Positions 8,506-16,687 of a stretch of 64,000 bases of DNA are shown here, piece after piece. Position 1 is the stretch's first letter, and each line of letters opens with the position of its first letter. Origin of the DNA: Actinoplanes xinjiangensis. GTDB taxonomy: Bacteria > Actinomycetota > Actinomycetes > Mycobacteriales > Micromonosporaceae. The stretch covers positions 310,001-374,000 of the forward strand of contig NZ_QGGR01000002.1 in assembly GCF_003148685.1 (NCBI RefSeq), given 5' to 3'. The translations under genes and the position numbers were made by a program. The notes beneath the pieces were generated by a model that was not told where the DNA came from, ran no database searches, and was given only the letters and a program-made list of their open reading frames with translations.

Positions 8506-10023
8506 TCAGCCGACCCCGAACGGCTTCGGCTCGACCGCCGGGCAGCTCGCGCCCTCGGCGGGCAGGGTCAGCTCGGTGAGGTAGCGGTCGACGGTCGCGC
8601 TCACGCACGTGCTGTGCCGGTAGGCCACGTGCCCCCAGCCCTGATAGGTGAGCAGCCGTGCGGACGGGCCGAGCTGCCGGGCCACCTGTTGCGCCCAGGG
8701 GTAGGCGGTGGCCGGGTCGTACCGGGAGTTGACGACGAGGACCGGGCCGGCCGCCCTCGGGATGGGCCGCTGCGGGTTGACCGGCGCGGCGGCCCGGCCG
8801 AGGCAGCCGGAGACGGCGGTCAGCGCGAGCGGCGAGGCCCGCATCTGCGGGGCCCGGCCGGCCAGCGCGCGCAGCCGGTCGCGGTAGCCGGTGAAGCCGC
8901 CGACCGGCAGCGACCAGTCCTGGCAGAAGACGGCGGGGAAGCTGTGCGGGGTGAGATCCACCAGCCGCGGGACGGCCCGGCGGCCCACCGGGGTGGGCGC
9001 CGGGTCGTACGCCTCTTTCAGGTAGTGGGCGAACGAGTACCACTGCGGGTCGTAGAAGGCGCTGAACGCCGCCGACATCAGCTCCCACGTGCCGATCCGG
9101 CTGGGCGGGTCGTACGGGTTGACGAGTTGCCCCGCCGCGGACCGCCGCAGCAACTCGGCCCACATGACCCGGATGTCGCGCCCGCGCAGCACACACCTGT
9201 CGTCGCGCGCGCACCACGCGACGAACTGGTCGAACGCCGACTGCACGGCGTCCGCGGTCTGGTCGAGGAACGCGTCGACGCCGGCGCTGTGGTCCATCAC
9301 GCTGTCCAGAGCGAGGGCACGGATCCGCCCCGGGTAGCGCTCGGCGTAGAGCTGGCCGAGCAGGGTGCCGTAGGAGGCGCCGAAGAAGCTGATCCGCTCC
9401 TCGCCGAGGGCCATCCGGACGGCTTCCATGTCCCGGGCCACGCTGATCGTGTCGGCGTACCCGTAGACCGGCCCGCTGCGGCCGGCGCAGTCCGCGGCGA
9501 GTCGCCGGTTGTAGTCCTCGGCCTTCCGGAACTCGGCCTCGCTGCCGTACAGCGGCGACGGTTTCGCGTCGACCAGCTTCTGGTCGCACAGGATCGGGGC
9601 GCTGCGGCCGACCCCGCGCGGGTCGAGGCCGACGATGTCGAACCGGCTGCTCACCCCGGAGCCGAAGAAGTCGTGGTCGAGGGCGAGGTTGACCGCCGAG
9701 ACACCGGGGCCGCCCGGGTTGACCATCAGGACGCCGATCCGGCGTGCCGGGTCGGCGGCCGGGCGGCGGGCCAACTGGACGTCGATCTGCGGGCCGAACG
9801 GGGCGGTCCAGTCCACCGGTACGCGCATCAGACCGCACTGGACCCGCTCGTCCTCGGGGCAGTCCTTCCAGCGGATCGGGCCGGGGACGACGTCGCGCAG
9901 GACCCGGGGCGGCACACCGACGGCCCGGTCGGCCACGGCCGGTTGCGGCGCGTACCCGAGGAGGGTGGTGAGGGTGAGGATCGCGGCCGCGACCGGCCGT
10001 CCCAAAGCTGGCATCGAGCCCAT
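8506..10023 (-). CDS. Secreted S33-type alpha/beta hydrolase (TAP-like)
   Basis: Exported serine hydrolase related to Streptomyces tripeptidyl aminopeptidases and other S33 family peptidases with a TAP C-terminal domain. The nucleophile elbow is FGASYGTLLG (Ser about 217), the oxyanion-hole region is LMVNPGGPGVSA, the Asp lies in LVVNSRYDPATAYPWA and the His in YQGWGHVAYRHSTC. Several paired cysteines fit secretion. The frame is open to an ATG at 10065; I prefer 10023 (or 10014), which puts a proper signal peptide (LGRPVAAAILTLTTLLGYAP) at the N-terminus. It is divergent from the sugar dehydrogenase gene, with less than 100 bases between them. The natural substrate is unknown. Confidence 0.85.
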   Translation of the reverse strand: MGSMPALGRPVAAAILTLTTLLGYAPQPAVADRAVGVPPRVLRDVVPGPIRWKDCPEDERVQCGLMRVPVDWTAPFGPQIDVQLARRPAADPARRIGVLMVNPGGPGVSAVNLALDHDFFGSGVSSRFDIVGLDPRGVGRSAPILCDQKLVDAKPSPLYGSEAEFRKAEDYNRRLAADCAGRSGPVYGYADTISVARDMEAVRMALGEERISFFGASYGTLLGQLYAERYPGRIRALALDSVMDHSAGVDAFLDQTADAVQSAFDQFVAWCARDDRCVLRGRDIRVMWAELLRRSAAGQLVNPYDPPSRIGTWELMSAAFSAFYDPQWYSFAHYLKEAYDPAPTPVGRRAVPRLVDLTPHSFPAVFCQDWSLPVGGFTGYRDRLRALAGRAPQMRASPLALTAVSGCLGRAAAPVNPQRPIPRAAGPVLVVNSRYDPATAYPWAQQVARQLGPSARLLTYQGWGHVAYRHSTCVSATVDRYLTELTLPAEGASCPAVEPKPFGVG

Positions 10024-10116
10024 CTTGGTCCGGATCCACGCGGCGAATGCGGCAAACAACATCATTTACCGCAGACGAGTCATGCCGGTACGCCGTCGCC
10101 GTGGCACCGTAGACCG

Positions 10117-11205
10117 ATGACCATCACGCGACTCGCCGCGGCAGCCGCCGGTCTGGCCGTGCTGACCGCCTGCTCCTCCGACGGCTCGGCGGCGCCGCCG
10201 ACCGTCGCCCCGGTCCCGTCGGTGACCGGAGCGGTGACCCCCGCCCCGGCGCCGTCGGTGCCCGGCACACCCGATCTGGGCGCCCCGGAGACGATCGCCA
10301 CCGGCATCGACGTGCCGTGGGGACTGGCCTTCCGGCCGGACGGCAGCGCCCTGGTGGCGGAGCGCAACACCGGCCGGATCCTGGAGATCGCGCCGGGCGG
10401 CGAGCCGCGCGAGGTGTACCGGGTGCCGGGCGTGGAGTCCGGCGGCGAGGGCGGGCTGCTCGGCCTGGCCGTGCGCGACGACTGGGTGTATGCGTACTTC
10501 ACCGCGGCCGCCGACAACCGGATCATCCGGTTCAAGGTGGCCGGCGGCGAGCCGGAGGTGATCTTCGACGGGATCACCCGGGGCGGCCGGCACAACGGCG
10601 GCCGGATCGCGTTCGGCCCGGACGGCATGCTCTACGTGGGCACCGGCGACGCGAGCGAGGAGTCCCGCTCACAGGACCGGGCGGACCCGTCCGGCAAGAT
10701 CCTGCGGCTCACCCCGGAGGGCAGGCCGGCGCCCGGCAACCCGTGGGCGGGCTCGCCGGTCTGGAGTCTCGGCCACCGCAACGTGCAGGGCATCGCCTGG
10801 GACGCGCAGGGCCGGATGTACGGCATCGAGTTCGGTCAGAACCGCTGGGACGAGGTCAACGTCATCGAGGCGGGAAAGAACTACGGCTGGCCCGAGGTCG
10901 AGGGCCGTACCGACGACGACCGGTATGTGAACCCGATCGTGCAGTGGGGCACCGACGAGGCCTCCCCGAGCGGCGCGGCCGTGGCCGGCGGCACCCTCTA
11001 CGTCGCCGCCCTCAGGGGCGAACGACTGTGGACGGTGCCGCTCGGCGGCGGCTCGACGAAGGCGGAGTTCACCGGGAGGTACGGACGGCTGCGCACGGTC
11101 GCCGTGGCGCCGGACGGTTCGCTGTGGCTGACCACCTCGAACACCGACGGCCGCGGCGACACACGCGACGGCGACGACCGCATCCTGCGGTTCCCGGCGA
11201 AATAG
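10117..11205 (+). CDS. PQQ-type soluble glucose dehydrogenase-like lipoprotein
   Basis: Six-bladed beta-propeller of the glucose/sorbosone dehydrogenase family, 362 residues. The N-terminus carries a lipoprotein signal with lipobox VLTACS (Cys19), followed by a Pro/Val-rich linker of about 40 residues, so it sits on the outer face of the membrane. Family landmarks are PWGLAFRPDG, the catalytic-type His in GGRHNGGRIAFGPDG, and SLGHRNVQGIAWDAQG near the predicted active site. Proteins of this family oxidise aldose sugars with PQQ, but many actinobacterial members have not been tested and may lack the cofactor. The frame is open far upstream; the ATG at 10117 is chosen because it gives the lipoprotein signal. 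Confidence 0.87.
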   Translation: MTITRLAAAAAGLAVLTACSSDGSAAPPTVAPVPSVTGAVTPAPAPSVPGTPDLGAPETIATGIDVPWGLAFRPDGSALVAERNTGRILEIAPGGEPREVYRVPGVESGGEGGLLGLAVRDDWVYAYFTAAADNRIIRFKVAGGEPEVIFDGITRGGRHNGGRIAFGPDGMLYVGTGDASEESRSQDRADPSGKILRLTPEGRPAPGNPWAGSPVWSLGHRNVQGIAWDAQGRMYGIEFGQNRWDEVNVIEAGKNYGWPEVEGRTDDDRYVNPIVQWGTDEASPSGAAVAGGTLYVAALRGERLWTVPLGGGSTKAEFTGRYGRLRTVAVAPDGSLWLTTSNTDGRGDTRDGDDRILRFPAK

Positions 11206-11210
11206 GGGGT

Positions 11211-11462
11211 TCAGCCGGCGGGCGGGAGTTGGGGCAACGCCGAGATGGCCGTCGCGTACTGACTTACCTGGCGGTTGTTGGGCACGACGCCGTAGACCCG
11301 AAGCTGGTCCTGGATGGCCTGCTTGACGGCGTCTTCGGACTGGCCGCGATGCGTCTGCATCACCTTGTTGACGACGTAGTCGACGCGGAGCTGCACCTGC
11401 CAGCCGATGGGCCGACGGCTGGCCTCGGTAGCGAGGCCGCTGATTGAGGCGAGGGGTTCCAT
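11211..11462 (-). CDS. Small helical protein of unknown function
   Basis: An 83-residue protein, or 109 if translation starts at the GTG at 11540, which would add a CPGC-containing N-terminus. The C-terminal part (DYVVNKVMQTHRGQSEDAVK and on) has the amphipathic pattern of a small three-helix bundle and loosely resembles the three-helix dimerisation domain proteins common in actinobacteria (DUF3562 type); I am not sure of this. It stops 5 bases from the convergent dehydrogenase gene. Codon bias fits a real gene. Confidence 0.55.
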   Translation of the reverse strand: MEPLASISGLATEASRRPIGWQVQLRVDYVVNKVMQTHRGQSEDAVKQAIQDQLRVYGVVPNNRQVSQYATAISALPQLPPAG

Positions 11463-11551
11463 GCCCCGGTAATCGGTCGGACCGGGGCCCGGGTTGACGA
11501 TTCGCGGGTCCTCTCTAACCCGATCGCAACCCGGGCACACCGAGCCGGTAA

Positions 11552-11812
11552 TCAGACCTCGCGGTCCGCCGTCTCCGCCGGTGGGTCGGCCGGCTCCGGC
11601 GGCGGGTTGAGACGCAGCCAGAGCAGCATCAGCAGGCCCAGCGCCAGCATGCCGAGACCCATCCAGAGATTGATGCGTACGCCCTGCGCCTTCTCCAGCT
11701 CCGAGGGCCCGTCGAGGACACCGATCAGGGTGACGATCAGGCCGTACACCACGAACAGGCCACCGATCACCCGCCGTACGTCGAACAGCCGGGCCAGTTT
11801 GCGTTCCGCCAT
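11552..11812 (-). CDS. Small two-helix membrane protein next to symporter
   Basis: An 86-residue membrane protein with two hydrophobic segments (about 15-33 and 49-68) and a Pro/Glu-rich tail. It starts 13 bases after the stop of the sodium:solute symporter gene and is surely co-transcribed with it. Small two-helix proteins beside SSS symporters are seen in other bacteria (DUF485/DUF4212 types). This one does not match those clearly, so a helper or stability role is an inference from position. Confidence 0.75.
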   Translation of the reverse strand: MAERKLARLFDVRRVIGGLFVVYGLIVTLIGVLDGPSELEKAQGVRINLWMGLGMLALGLLMLLWLRLNPPPEPADPPAETADREV

Positions 11813-11825
11813 GGTCTCGTCTCCT

Positions 11826-13472
11826 CTACCAGACGGGGATGTACAGGATGATGGCCAGGACCACGGCGATCACGCCGAGCAGCACCGGGTTGCGCCACCA
11901 GACCCGGTCGGCGGTCAGCACGTCACCGGTTGAGCTGTCCAGGCCGTAGACCAGGCCCCGCAACTCGTCATCGGGTTTGCCGGGCGTGAACGGGGTGATC
12001 AGCAGGGCCACCACGACCGCCACCACGAAGGCCAGGCCGGCGCCCCAGAAGCTCTGCTCCAGGTCGGAGTTGAACTTCAGGACCTCGGTCAGGTGCAGGA
12101 TGTAGAGCACGAACGCGGCCAGGAAGCCCAGGAACAGCGACCAGAACCCGGCCCACGCCGACATCCGCTTCCAGAACATGCCGACGATGAAGGTGGCGAA
12201 CAGGGGCGCGTTGAACAGCGAGAACAGCGCCTGGATGTAGTTCATGATGTTGTCGAACCCGGCCGCGATGAACGCCGTCCCGATACCGACCACGATGCCG
12301 GCGATCGTCGCGATCCGGCCCACCCGCACGTAGTAGGCGTCGTCCCGGTCCTTACGGATGTACGCCTGCCAGATGTCGTAGGTGAAGACCGTGTTGAACC
12401 CGCTGACGTTCGCCGCCATACCGGCCATGAACGACGCCACCAGACCGGTCACCGCCACCCCGAGCACACCGTTGGGCAGCAGATCGCGCATCAGCAGCGG
12501 GATCGCGTTGTTGTAGGTCAGGTCGCCCTCCGCGGCACCCAGCCCCTGCACCGTGACCAGGGCGATCAGGCCGGGGATCACGGTCACCGCCGGGATCAGC
12601 AGCTTCGGGAACGCGCCGATGATCGGGGTTCGCCGGGCCGCACTCATGTCCTTGGCGCTCAGGGCCCGCTGCACCTCGGCGAAGTTGGTGGTCCAGTAGC
12701 CGAACGACAGCACGAACCCGAGGCCGAAGACGATGCCGATCCAGCTCGCGCCGAGCGGGTTCTCCGTACCGCCGGTGTCCGCCCAGGTGTGCAGGCCGGC
12801 TTCGCCGAGCGGGCTCTGCCGCACCTTCTCGAACAGCCCGTCGATGCCGCCGACCTTGACCAGGCCGATGATCGTGATCGGCAGCAGACCCGCGATGATC
12901 ACGAAGAACTGGAGCACCTCGTTGTAGATCGCGGCGGACAGCCCGCCCAGCACGATGTACGACAGCACGATCACCGCGCCGACCACGATCGACGTCCAGA
13001 GCTGCCAGCCGAGCAGCGCCTGAAGGATCAGCGCCAGGGCGTACAGGTTGACACCGGCGATCAGGACCTGCGCCACCGCGAAACTGACCGCGTTGAACAG
13101 GTGGGTGGGCCGGTTGAACCGCAGCCGCAGGAACTCGGGGACGCTGCGCACCTTGGAGCCGTAGTAGAACGGCATCATCACGATGCCGAGGAACACCATG
13201 GCCGGCACCGCGCCGATCCAGTAGTAGTGCAGCGTCATGAGGCCGTACTGGGCGCCGTTCGCGGCCATGCCGACGATCTCCAGGGCACCCAGGTTGGCCG
13301 AGATGAAGGCCAGGCCGGTCACCCACGCGGGCATCGACCGGCCGGAGAGGAAGAAGTCGGCGCTGCTCTTGATCGCGCGCCGGGCGGCGAAACCGACACC
13401 GAGAACGGTGACGAAATAGATCGCCAGGATCAGGTAGTCGACGAACCCCACGTCGAGCCGGAGTCCCGTCAC
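11826..13472 (-). CDS. Sodium:solute symporter (SSS family)
   Basis: Inner-membrane sodium-coupled importer of 548 residues with about 14 helices. The closest recognisable relatives are the SglT/galactose-type sugar branch: AWVTGLAFISANLGALEIVG near residue 50, GGLSAAIYNEVLQFFVII in the middle and GMAANVSGFNTVFTYDIWQAY around residue 350. The substrate is probably a sugar or polyol, but this is inferred. Start GTG at 13472 has GGAGG 8 bases upstream. The downstream small membrane protein gene forms its operon partner; upstream lies the HAD phosphatase gene on the same strand. Confidence 0.88.
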   Translation of the reverse strand: MTGLRLDVGFVDYLILAIYFVTVLGVGFAARRAIKSSADFFLSGRSMPAWVTGLAFISANLGALEIVGMAANGAQYGLMTLHYYWIGAVPAMVFLGIVMMPFYYGSKVRSVPEFLRLRFNRPTHLFNAVSFAVAQVLIAGVNLYALALILQALLGWQLWTSIVVGAVIVLSYIVLGGLSAAIYNEVLQFFVIIAGLLPITIIGLVKVGGIDGLFEKVRQSPLGEAGLHTWADTGGTENPLGASWIGIVFGLGFVLSFGYWTTNFAEVQRALSAKDMSAARRTPIIGAFPKLLIPAVTVIPGLIALVTVQGLGAAEGDLTYNNAIPLLMRDLLPNGVLGVAVTGLVASFMAGMAANVSGFNTVFTYDIWQAYIRKDRDDAYYVRVGRIATIAGIVVGIGTAFIAAGFDNIMNYIQALFSLFNAPLFATFIVGMFWKRMSAWAGFWSLFLGFLAAFVLYILHLTEVLKFNSDLEQSFWGAGLAFVVAVVVALLITPFTPGKPDDELRGLVYGLDSSTGDVLTADRVWWRNPVLLGVIAVVLAIILYIPVW

Positions 13473-13532
13473 GGGTCACCTCCATGAGTGTGGCCCGCGA
13501 CGTACCCCTAACGAAGAATTCTCACACCGAAC

Positions 13533-14192
13533 TCACAGACTCGAAATTTTTTCGGGCGTCACCTCGGTGATCGCCTTCACCACCAGATGAGCTCCGGCCA
13601 GGGCGTCCTCGGCCGGCGGGTAGACACCGTGCGGCACCGCGACGACGGTGAGACCGGCCGCGGCCGCCGACCGCAGGCCGTTGCTGGAGTCCTCCACGGC
13701 GGCGCAGACCCCCGGAGTGAGACCCAGCTTCGCGACCGCGGTGAGATAGACGTCCGGCGCCGGCTTGCCGCGCGGCACCTCCTCGGTCGACAGGGTCACC
13801 TCGAAGACGTCGGTCAGCCCGGCCGTCGCCAGCACCTGGTCGATCAGGATGCGAGCCGACGAGCTGGCCAGCGCCAGGCGATACCGCGCGGCGAGCGCCC
13901 GGACCGTCTCGACCGACCCGGGGATCAGCGGCAGGTCCTCCCGGTAGCGTCCGGCCATGCGGCCCAGGACGTCGGCGGCGACCTCTTCGGCGGTACGCGG
14001 TACGCCCACCTCGTCGGCCAGATGAGCCGACCACTCCCCGGTGCTCATGCCCATCATCCGGTCCTGGGAGTCGGGCAGGAACTCGCGGCCGTGCTCGGCG
14101 ACGTAACCGCGGCGCACCTCCTCCCACACCTCCTCGGTGTCGATGATGACGCCGTCCAGGTCGAAGACGACCGCCTCGATGCTGTTCTTCAC
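13533..14192 (-). CDS. HAD superfamily phosphatase (beta-phosphoglucomutase-like)
   Basis: Cytoplasmic HAD hydrolase, subfamily IA, of about 219 residues. All four motifs are visible: I FDLDGVIIDTE (nucleophile Asp and acid/base Asp), II SSSA, III RGKPAPDVYL, IV VEDSSNGLRSA. It is related to beta-phosphoglucomutase and small sugar-phosphate phosphatases. The frame opens at 14246, inside a hairpin; the GTG at 14192 just before NSIEAVVFDLDG fits the usual family start. It sits 60 bases upstream of the symporter gene on the same strand, so a role in sugar metabolism is possible. Confidence 0.82.
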   Translation of the reverse strand: MKNSIEAVVFDLDGVIIDTEEVWEEVRRGYVAEHGREFLPDSQDRMMGMSTGEWSAHLADEVGVPRTAEEVAADVLGRMAGRYREDLPLIPGSVETVRALAARYRLALASSSARILIDQVLATAGLTDVFEVTLSTEEVPRGKPAPDVYLTAVAKLGLTPGVCAAVEDSSNGLRSAAAAGLTVVAVPHGVYPPAEDALAGAHLVVKAITEVTPEKISSL

Positions 14193-14223
14193 ATCGATCA
14201 CCCTATCCAACTTCTGTACGGTC

Positions 14224-14257
14224 GGTGACGGCCCGGCAACGCACACGGGCCGTCACC
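14224..14257. other. Perfect inverted repeat between divergent genes
   Basis: GGTGACGGCCCG / CGGGCCGTCACC, 12 bp perfect arms with a 10-base loop. It lies in the leader of the HAD gene and upstream of the divergent glycosyltransferase gene. It could be an operator or a leader hairpin. Confidence 0.45.
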
Positions 14258-14369
14258 GCCGGTTCGGTCCGCGGAGATGATCACCCTCAACCGATAGGAC
14301 AGGGTGCAGGCAGGTTGCGGGCCGGTAGCTTCGGGCGCAGCAACGCCGCCGAGCCGGGAGCCGTATTAC

Positions 14370-15599
14370 ATGCCAGTGCCGCAGTTACACTCCGTGAGCG
14401 TTGTGATCCCCCTGGCGTCCGTCGACCGGCTGCCGCTCCTGTTCGCCGGACTGCCGCCGGTGAGCGAGATCATCGTGGTCGTCGGGCCCGGCGAGGACAC
14501 CGTCCTGCCGCTGCCCCGGGCCGCCCGGGTGATCCGGCAGACCCGCCACGGAGCCGGCAACGCGATCGCCTGCGGGGTGGCCGCCGCGACCGGCGACGTG
14601 ATCGTCACGCTGCCCGGCGACGGCTCCTGCGATCCGGCCGACCTGCCCCGGCTCGTCGAAGCGCTCGGCACCTCCGCCGGCCGCGCCTGTGACGTCGCGG
14701 AGGGTGTCCGGACCGCGCGGCGGTCCGACCTCGTCCTGCTCTGGTTCATGAGTGTTCTCCTCGGCTGCCGACCGTCCGGGCCCGGCGCCGGTTTCCGGGC
14801 CTTCCGGCGGGACCACGCCGACCGCCTCGGCCTGCCGCGGGTGGCCGGCACCGACCCCGACCGGGGCGACGGGCGGGACGTCGAGCCGCTGCTCACGGCC
14901 CGTTCCCGGGCTGCCGGGCTGCGCGTGGCCGAGATACCGGTGACGTACTACCCGCAGATCGGCGGCACCGCCCTGCTGCCCGGACTCGCCGGAATCATCC
15001 GGGAGGCTCTGGCACGGCGCCGGGGCGCTCCGGCATCCGGCGCGGAGAGCATCGTGATCCTGACCGGCGGCCCGTCCCACCATGAGCCCGGCGAACCCGG
15101 CCGCCGCACGCCCGGCGAAGCGTCCCGCCGCACGCCCGGCGAACCGGGCCGCCCGACGCTCGCCGACCTGTCCCGCCTGACGCCCGGGGATCCGGCCCGC
15201 CCGATCCCGGCCCCGATCTTCGTCGGCCCGGTGAACACCCCGCGCCAGCCGGGCGCCGATCATCGGCCCACCGATCCGGGTCTGCGCCGCTGGCCGGCAC
15301 CGAACCGGATGACCGCGACCGGCGCCGACCACCCGAACAGCGCCGGCATCGGCATCGCGGACCGCCGCCGCGGCAGCGACCGCCGTGGACCGGAGCGCCG
15401 GCGTACCGACGCCACCCCCGATCGCCGTGCGGCCACCGGACGGCCGGGCAACGACCGCCCGAACGCCGACTCCCCGCACCGGCGCCGCTGGCGCGACGGT
15501 CAGACCGACCTCAACACCGGCCGCCGCCCCGACCTGCGGGTCATCAACGGCGAGGGCAGCGGCTCCGGAGGCACCCGGGGGCACCTCCGCTCGGTGTGA
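14370..15599 (+). CDS. Family 2 glycosyltransferase with disordered tail
   Basis: GT-A fold nucleotide-sugar transferase related to dolichol-phosphate mannosyltransferase-type enzymes. The catalytic part covers about residues 1-220: SVSVVIPLASVDRLP, a HGAGNAIACGVAAATGD segment, the metal-binding region LPGDGSCDP in place of the usual DxD, and a late FRAFRRDHADRL block. No membrane helix follows. The rest (about 240-409) is Pro/Arg/Asp-rich and repetitive (GEPGRRTPGEASRRTPGE, DRRRGSDRRGPERRR) and probably disordered. ATG 14370 has GGGAG upstream; the longer frame from 14304 lacks a site. It ends 9 bases from the convergent fgd gene. Confidence 0.78.
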   Translation: MPVPQLHSVSVVIPLASVDRLPLLFAGLPPVSEIIVVVGPGEDTVLPLPRAARVIRQTRHGAGNAIACGVAAATGDVIVTLPGDGSCDPADLPRLVEALGTSAGRACDVAEGVRTARRSDLVLLWFMSVLLGCRPSGPGAGFRAFRRDHADRLGLPRVAGTDPDRGDGRDVEPLLTARSRAAGLRVAEIPVTYYPQIGGTALLPGLAGIIREALARRRGAPASGAESIVILTGGPSHHEPGEPGRRTPGEASRRTPGEPGRPTLADLSRLTPGDPARPIPAPIFVGPVNTPRQPGADHRPTDPGLRRWPAPNRMTATGADHPNSAGIGIADRRRGSDRRGPERRRTDATPDRRAATGRPGNDRPNADSPHRRRWRDGQTDLNTGRRPDLRVINGEGSGSGGTRGHLRSV

Positions 15600-15608
15600 G
15601 CGACGGCC

Positions 15609-16607
15609 CTAGGTGCGCGAGCGCAACTGCGGGAGGATCTGCTCCGAGTAGAGGCGCAGGAAACGCTCCTGGTCCGGCCCCGGCGCGTGGAACACCAGGT
15701 GCTTGAAGCCCATGTCGAGGTACTCGGAGACCTTGGCGGCGTGCTCGGCCGGGTCGGACGAGACGATCCACCGGGTGGCGGTCCGCTCGACCGACAGCGC
15801 GTCGGCGAGCCGCTGCATCTCGATCGGGTCCTCGACGCCGGTCTTCTCCTCCGGCGACAGCGCCAGCGCACCCCAGTAGTGGGTGTCGTTGCGGGCCCGC
15901 TCGATGTCGTCGTCGAAGGACACCTTGACCTCGATCAGCAGATCCAGGTCGTCGATCTTGCGGCCGGCCTTCTCGGCGCCCTCGGTGACCGCCGGGAGCA
16001 GCGTGTCGGTGTAGAGCCCGTGCCCCTTGCCGCTGGTGGTGATGAACCCGTCGGCGATCCGGCCGGCGAGCCGGGTCGCGGCCGGACCGGAGGCCCCGAT
16101 GTAGATCGGCACCGGCACCTCCGGCTTGTCGTAGATGGTGGCGTTCTCGGTCTTGTAGAACTGCCCCTCATACGTCACGCGGTCCTCGGCCCACAGCTTC
16201 TGGATCAGCAGCACCGCCTCCTTGAGGCGGGCGAACCGCTCCTTGCCGTCCGGCCACTGCGTGCCGAGCGGCACCTCGTTGAGCGACTCGCCGGAGCCGA
16301 CACCGAGGATCGCCCGGCCCGGGGCGAGGCAGCCGAGGGTCGCGAAGGCCTGCGCCACCACGGCCGGGTGGTAGCGGAAGGTCGGGGTCAGCACGCTGGT
16401 CCCGATCAGCACCCGCTCGGTCCGGGCGGCCAGCGCCCCGAGCCAGGGCAGGGCCGCCGGGGCATGGCCGCCGTCGTGCCGCCACGGTTGCAGGTGGTCG
16501 CTGACGAACACCGAGTCGAAGCCCAGCTCCTCCGCCAGAATGCCGTACTTGAGCAGCTCAGCCGGCGCGAACTGCTCCGCCGACGCCTTGTACCCGAACC
16601 GAATCAT
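15609..16607 (-). CDS. fgd: F420-dependent glucose-6-phosphate dehydrogenase
   Basis: Oxidises glucose-6-phosphate to 6-phosphogluconolactone while reducing coenzyme F420, the main source of F420H2 for other enzymes in the cell. 332 residues, the family length. It closely follows mycobacterial Fgd1 along the whole chain: GYKASAEQFAP at the start, VSDHLQPWRHDGGHAP (His of the active site), GTSVLTPTFRYHPAVVAQA, LGVGSGESLNEV, ERFARLKEAV, and the end KHLVFHAPGPDQERFL. The ATG at 16607 lies 6 bases after TAGTCT, so the mRNA is probably leaderless. Another LLM-type F420 enzyme is encoded at 21133. Confidence 0.93.
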   Translation of the reverse strand: MIRFGYKASAEQFAPAELLKYGILAEELGFDSVFVSDHLQPWRHDGGHAPAALPWLGALAARTERVLIGTSVLTPTFRYHPAVVAQAFATLGCLAPGRAILGVGSGESLNEVPLGTQWPDGKERFARLKEAVLLIQKLWAEDRVTYEGQFYKTENATIYDKPEVPVPIYIGASGPAATRLAGRIADGFITTSGKGHGLYTDTLLPAVTEGAEKAGRKIDDLDLLIEVKVSFDDDIERARNDTHYWGALALSPEEKTGVEDPIEMQRLADALSVERTATRWIVSSDPAEHAAKVSEYLDMGFKHLVFHAPGPDQERFLRLYSEQILPQLRSRT

Positions 16608-16613
16608 TACCGA

Positions 16614-16619
16614 AGACTA
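16614..16619 (-). promoter_or_regulatory. Predicted -10 box of leaderless fgd
   Basis: TAGTCT on the minus strand, 6 bases before the fgd ATG, which has no ribosome binding site. This fits a leaderless transcript starting at or beside the ATG. Confidence 0.45.
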
Positions 16620-16687
16620 ACCTCGCCCCGGCGGCCGGGCCCCTCGTTCGGCGGGGGCACTCCCTTGTGGATCGGATCACGCGAGGG

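Noticed and set aside
8206..10116. Long open frame upstream of the sugar dehydrogenase, giving a 999-residue protein
   Set aside because: It is antisense to ggt and the hydrolase; the true start at 10117 gives a lipoprotein signal.
12093..13487. 464-residue plus-strand frame across the symporter gene
   Set aside because: Low-complexity His/Asp/Arg-rich antisense shadow of a clear membrane protein.
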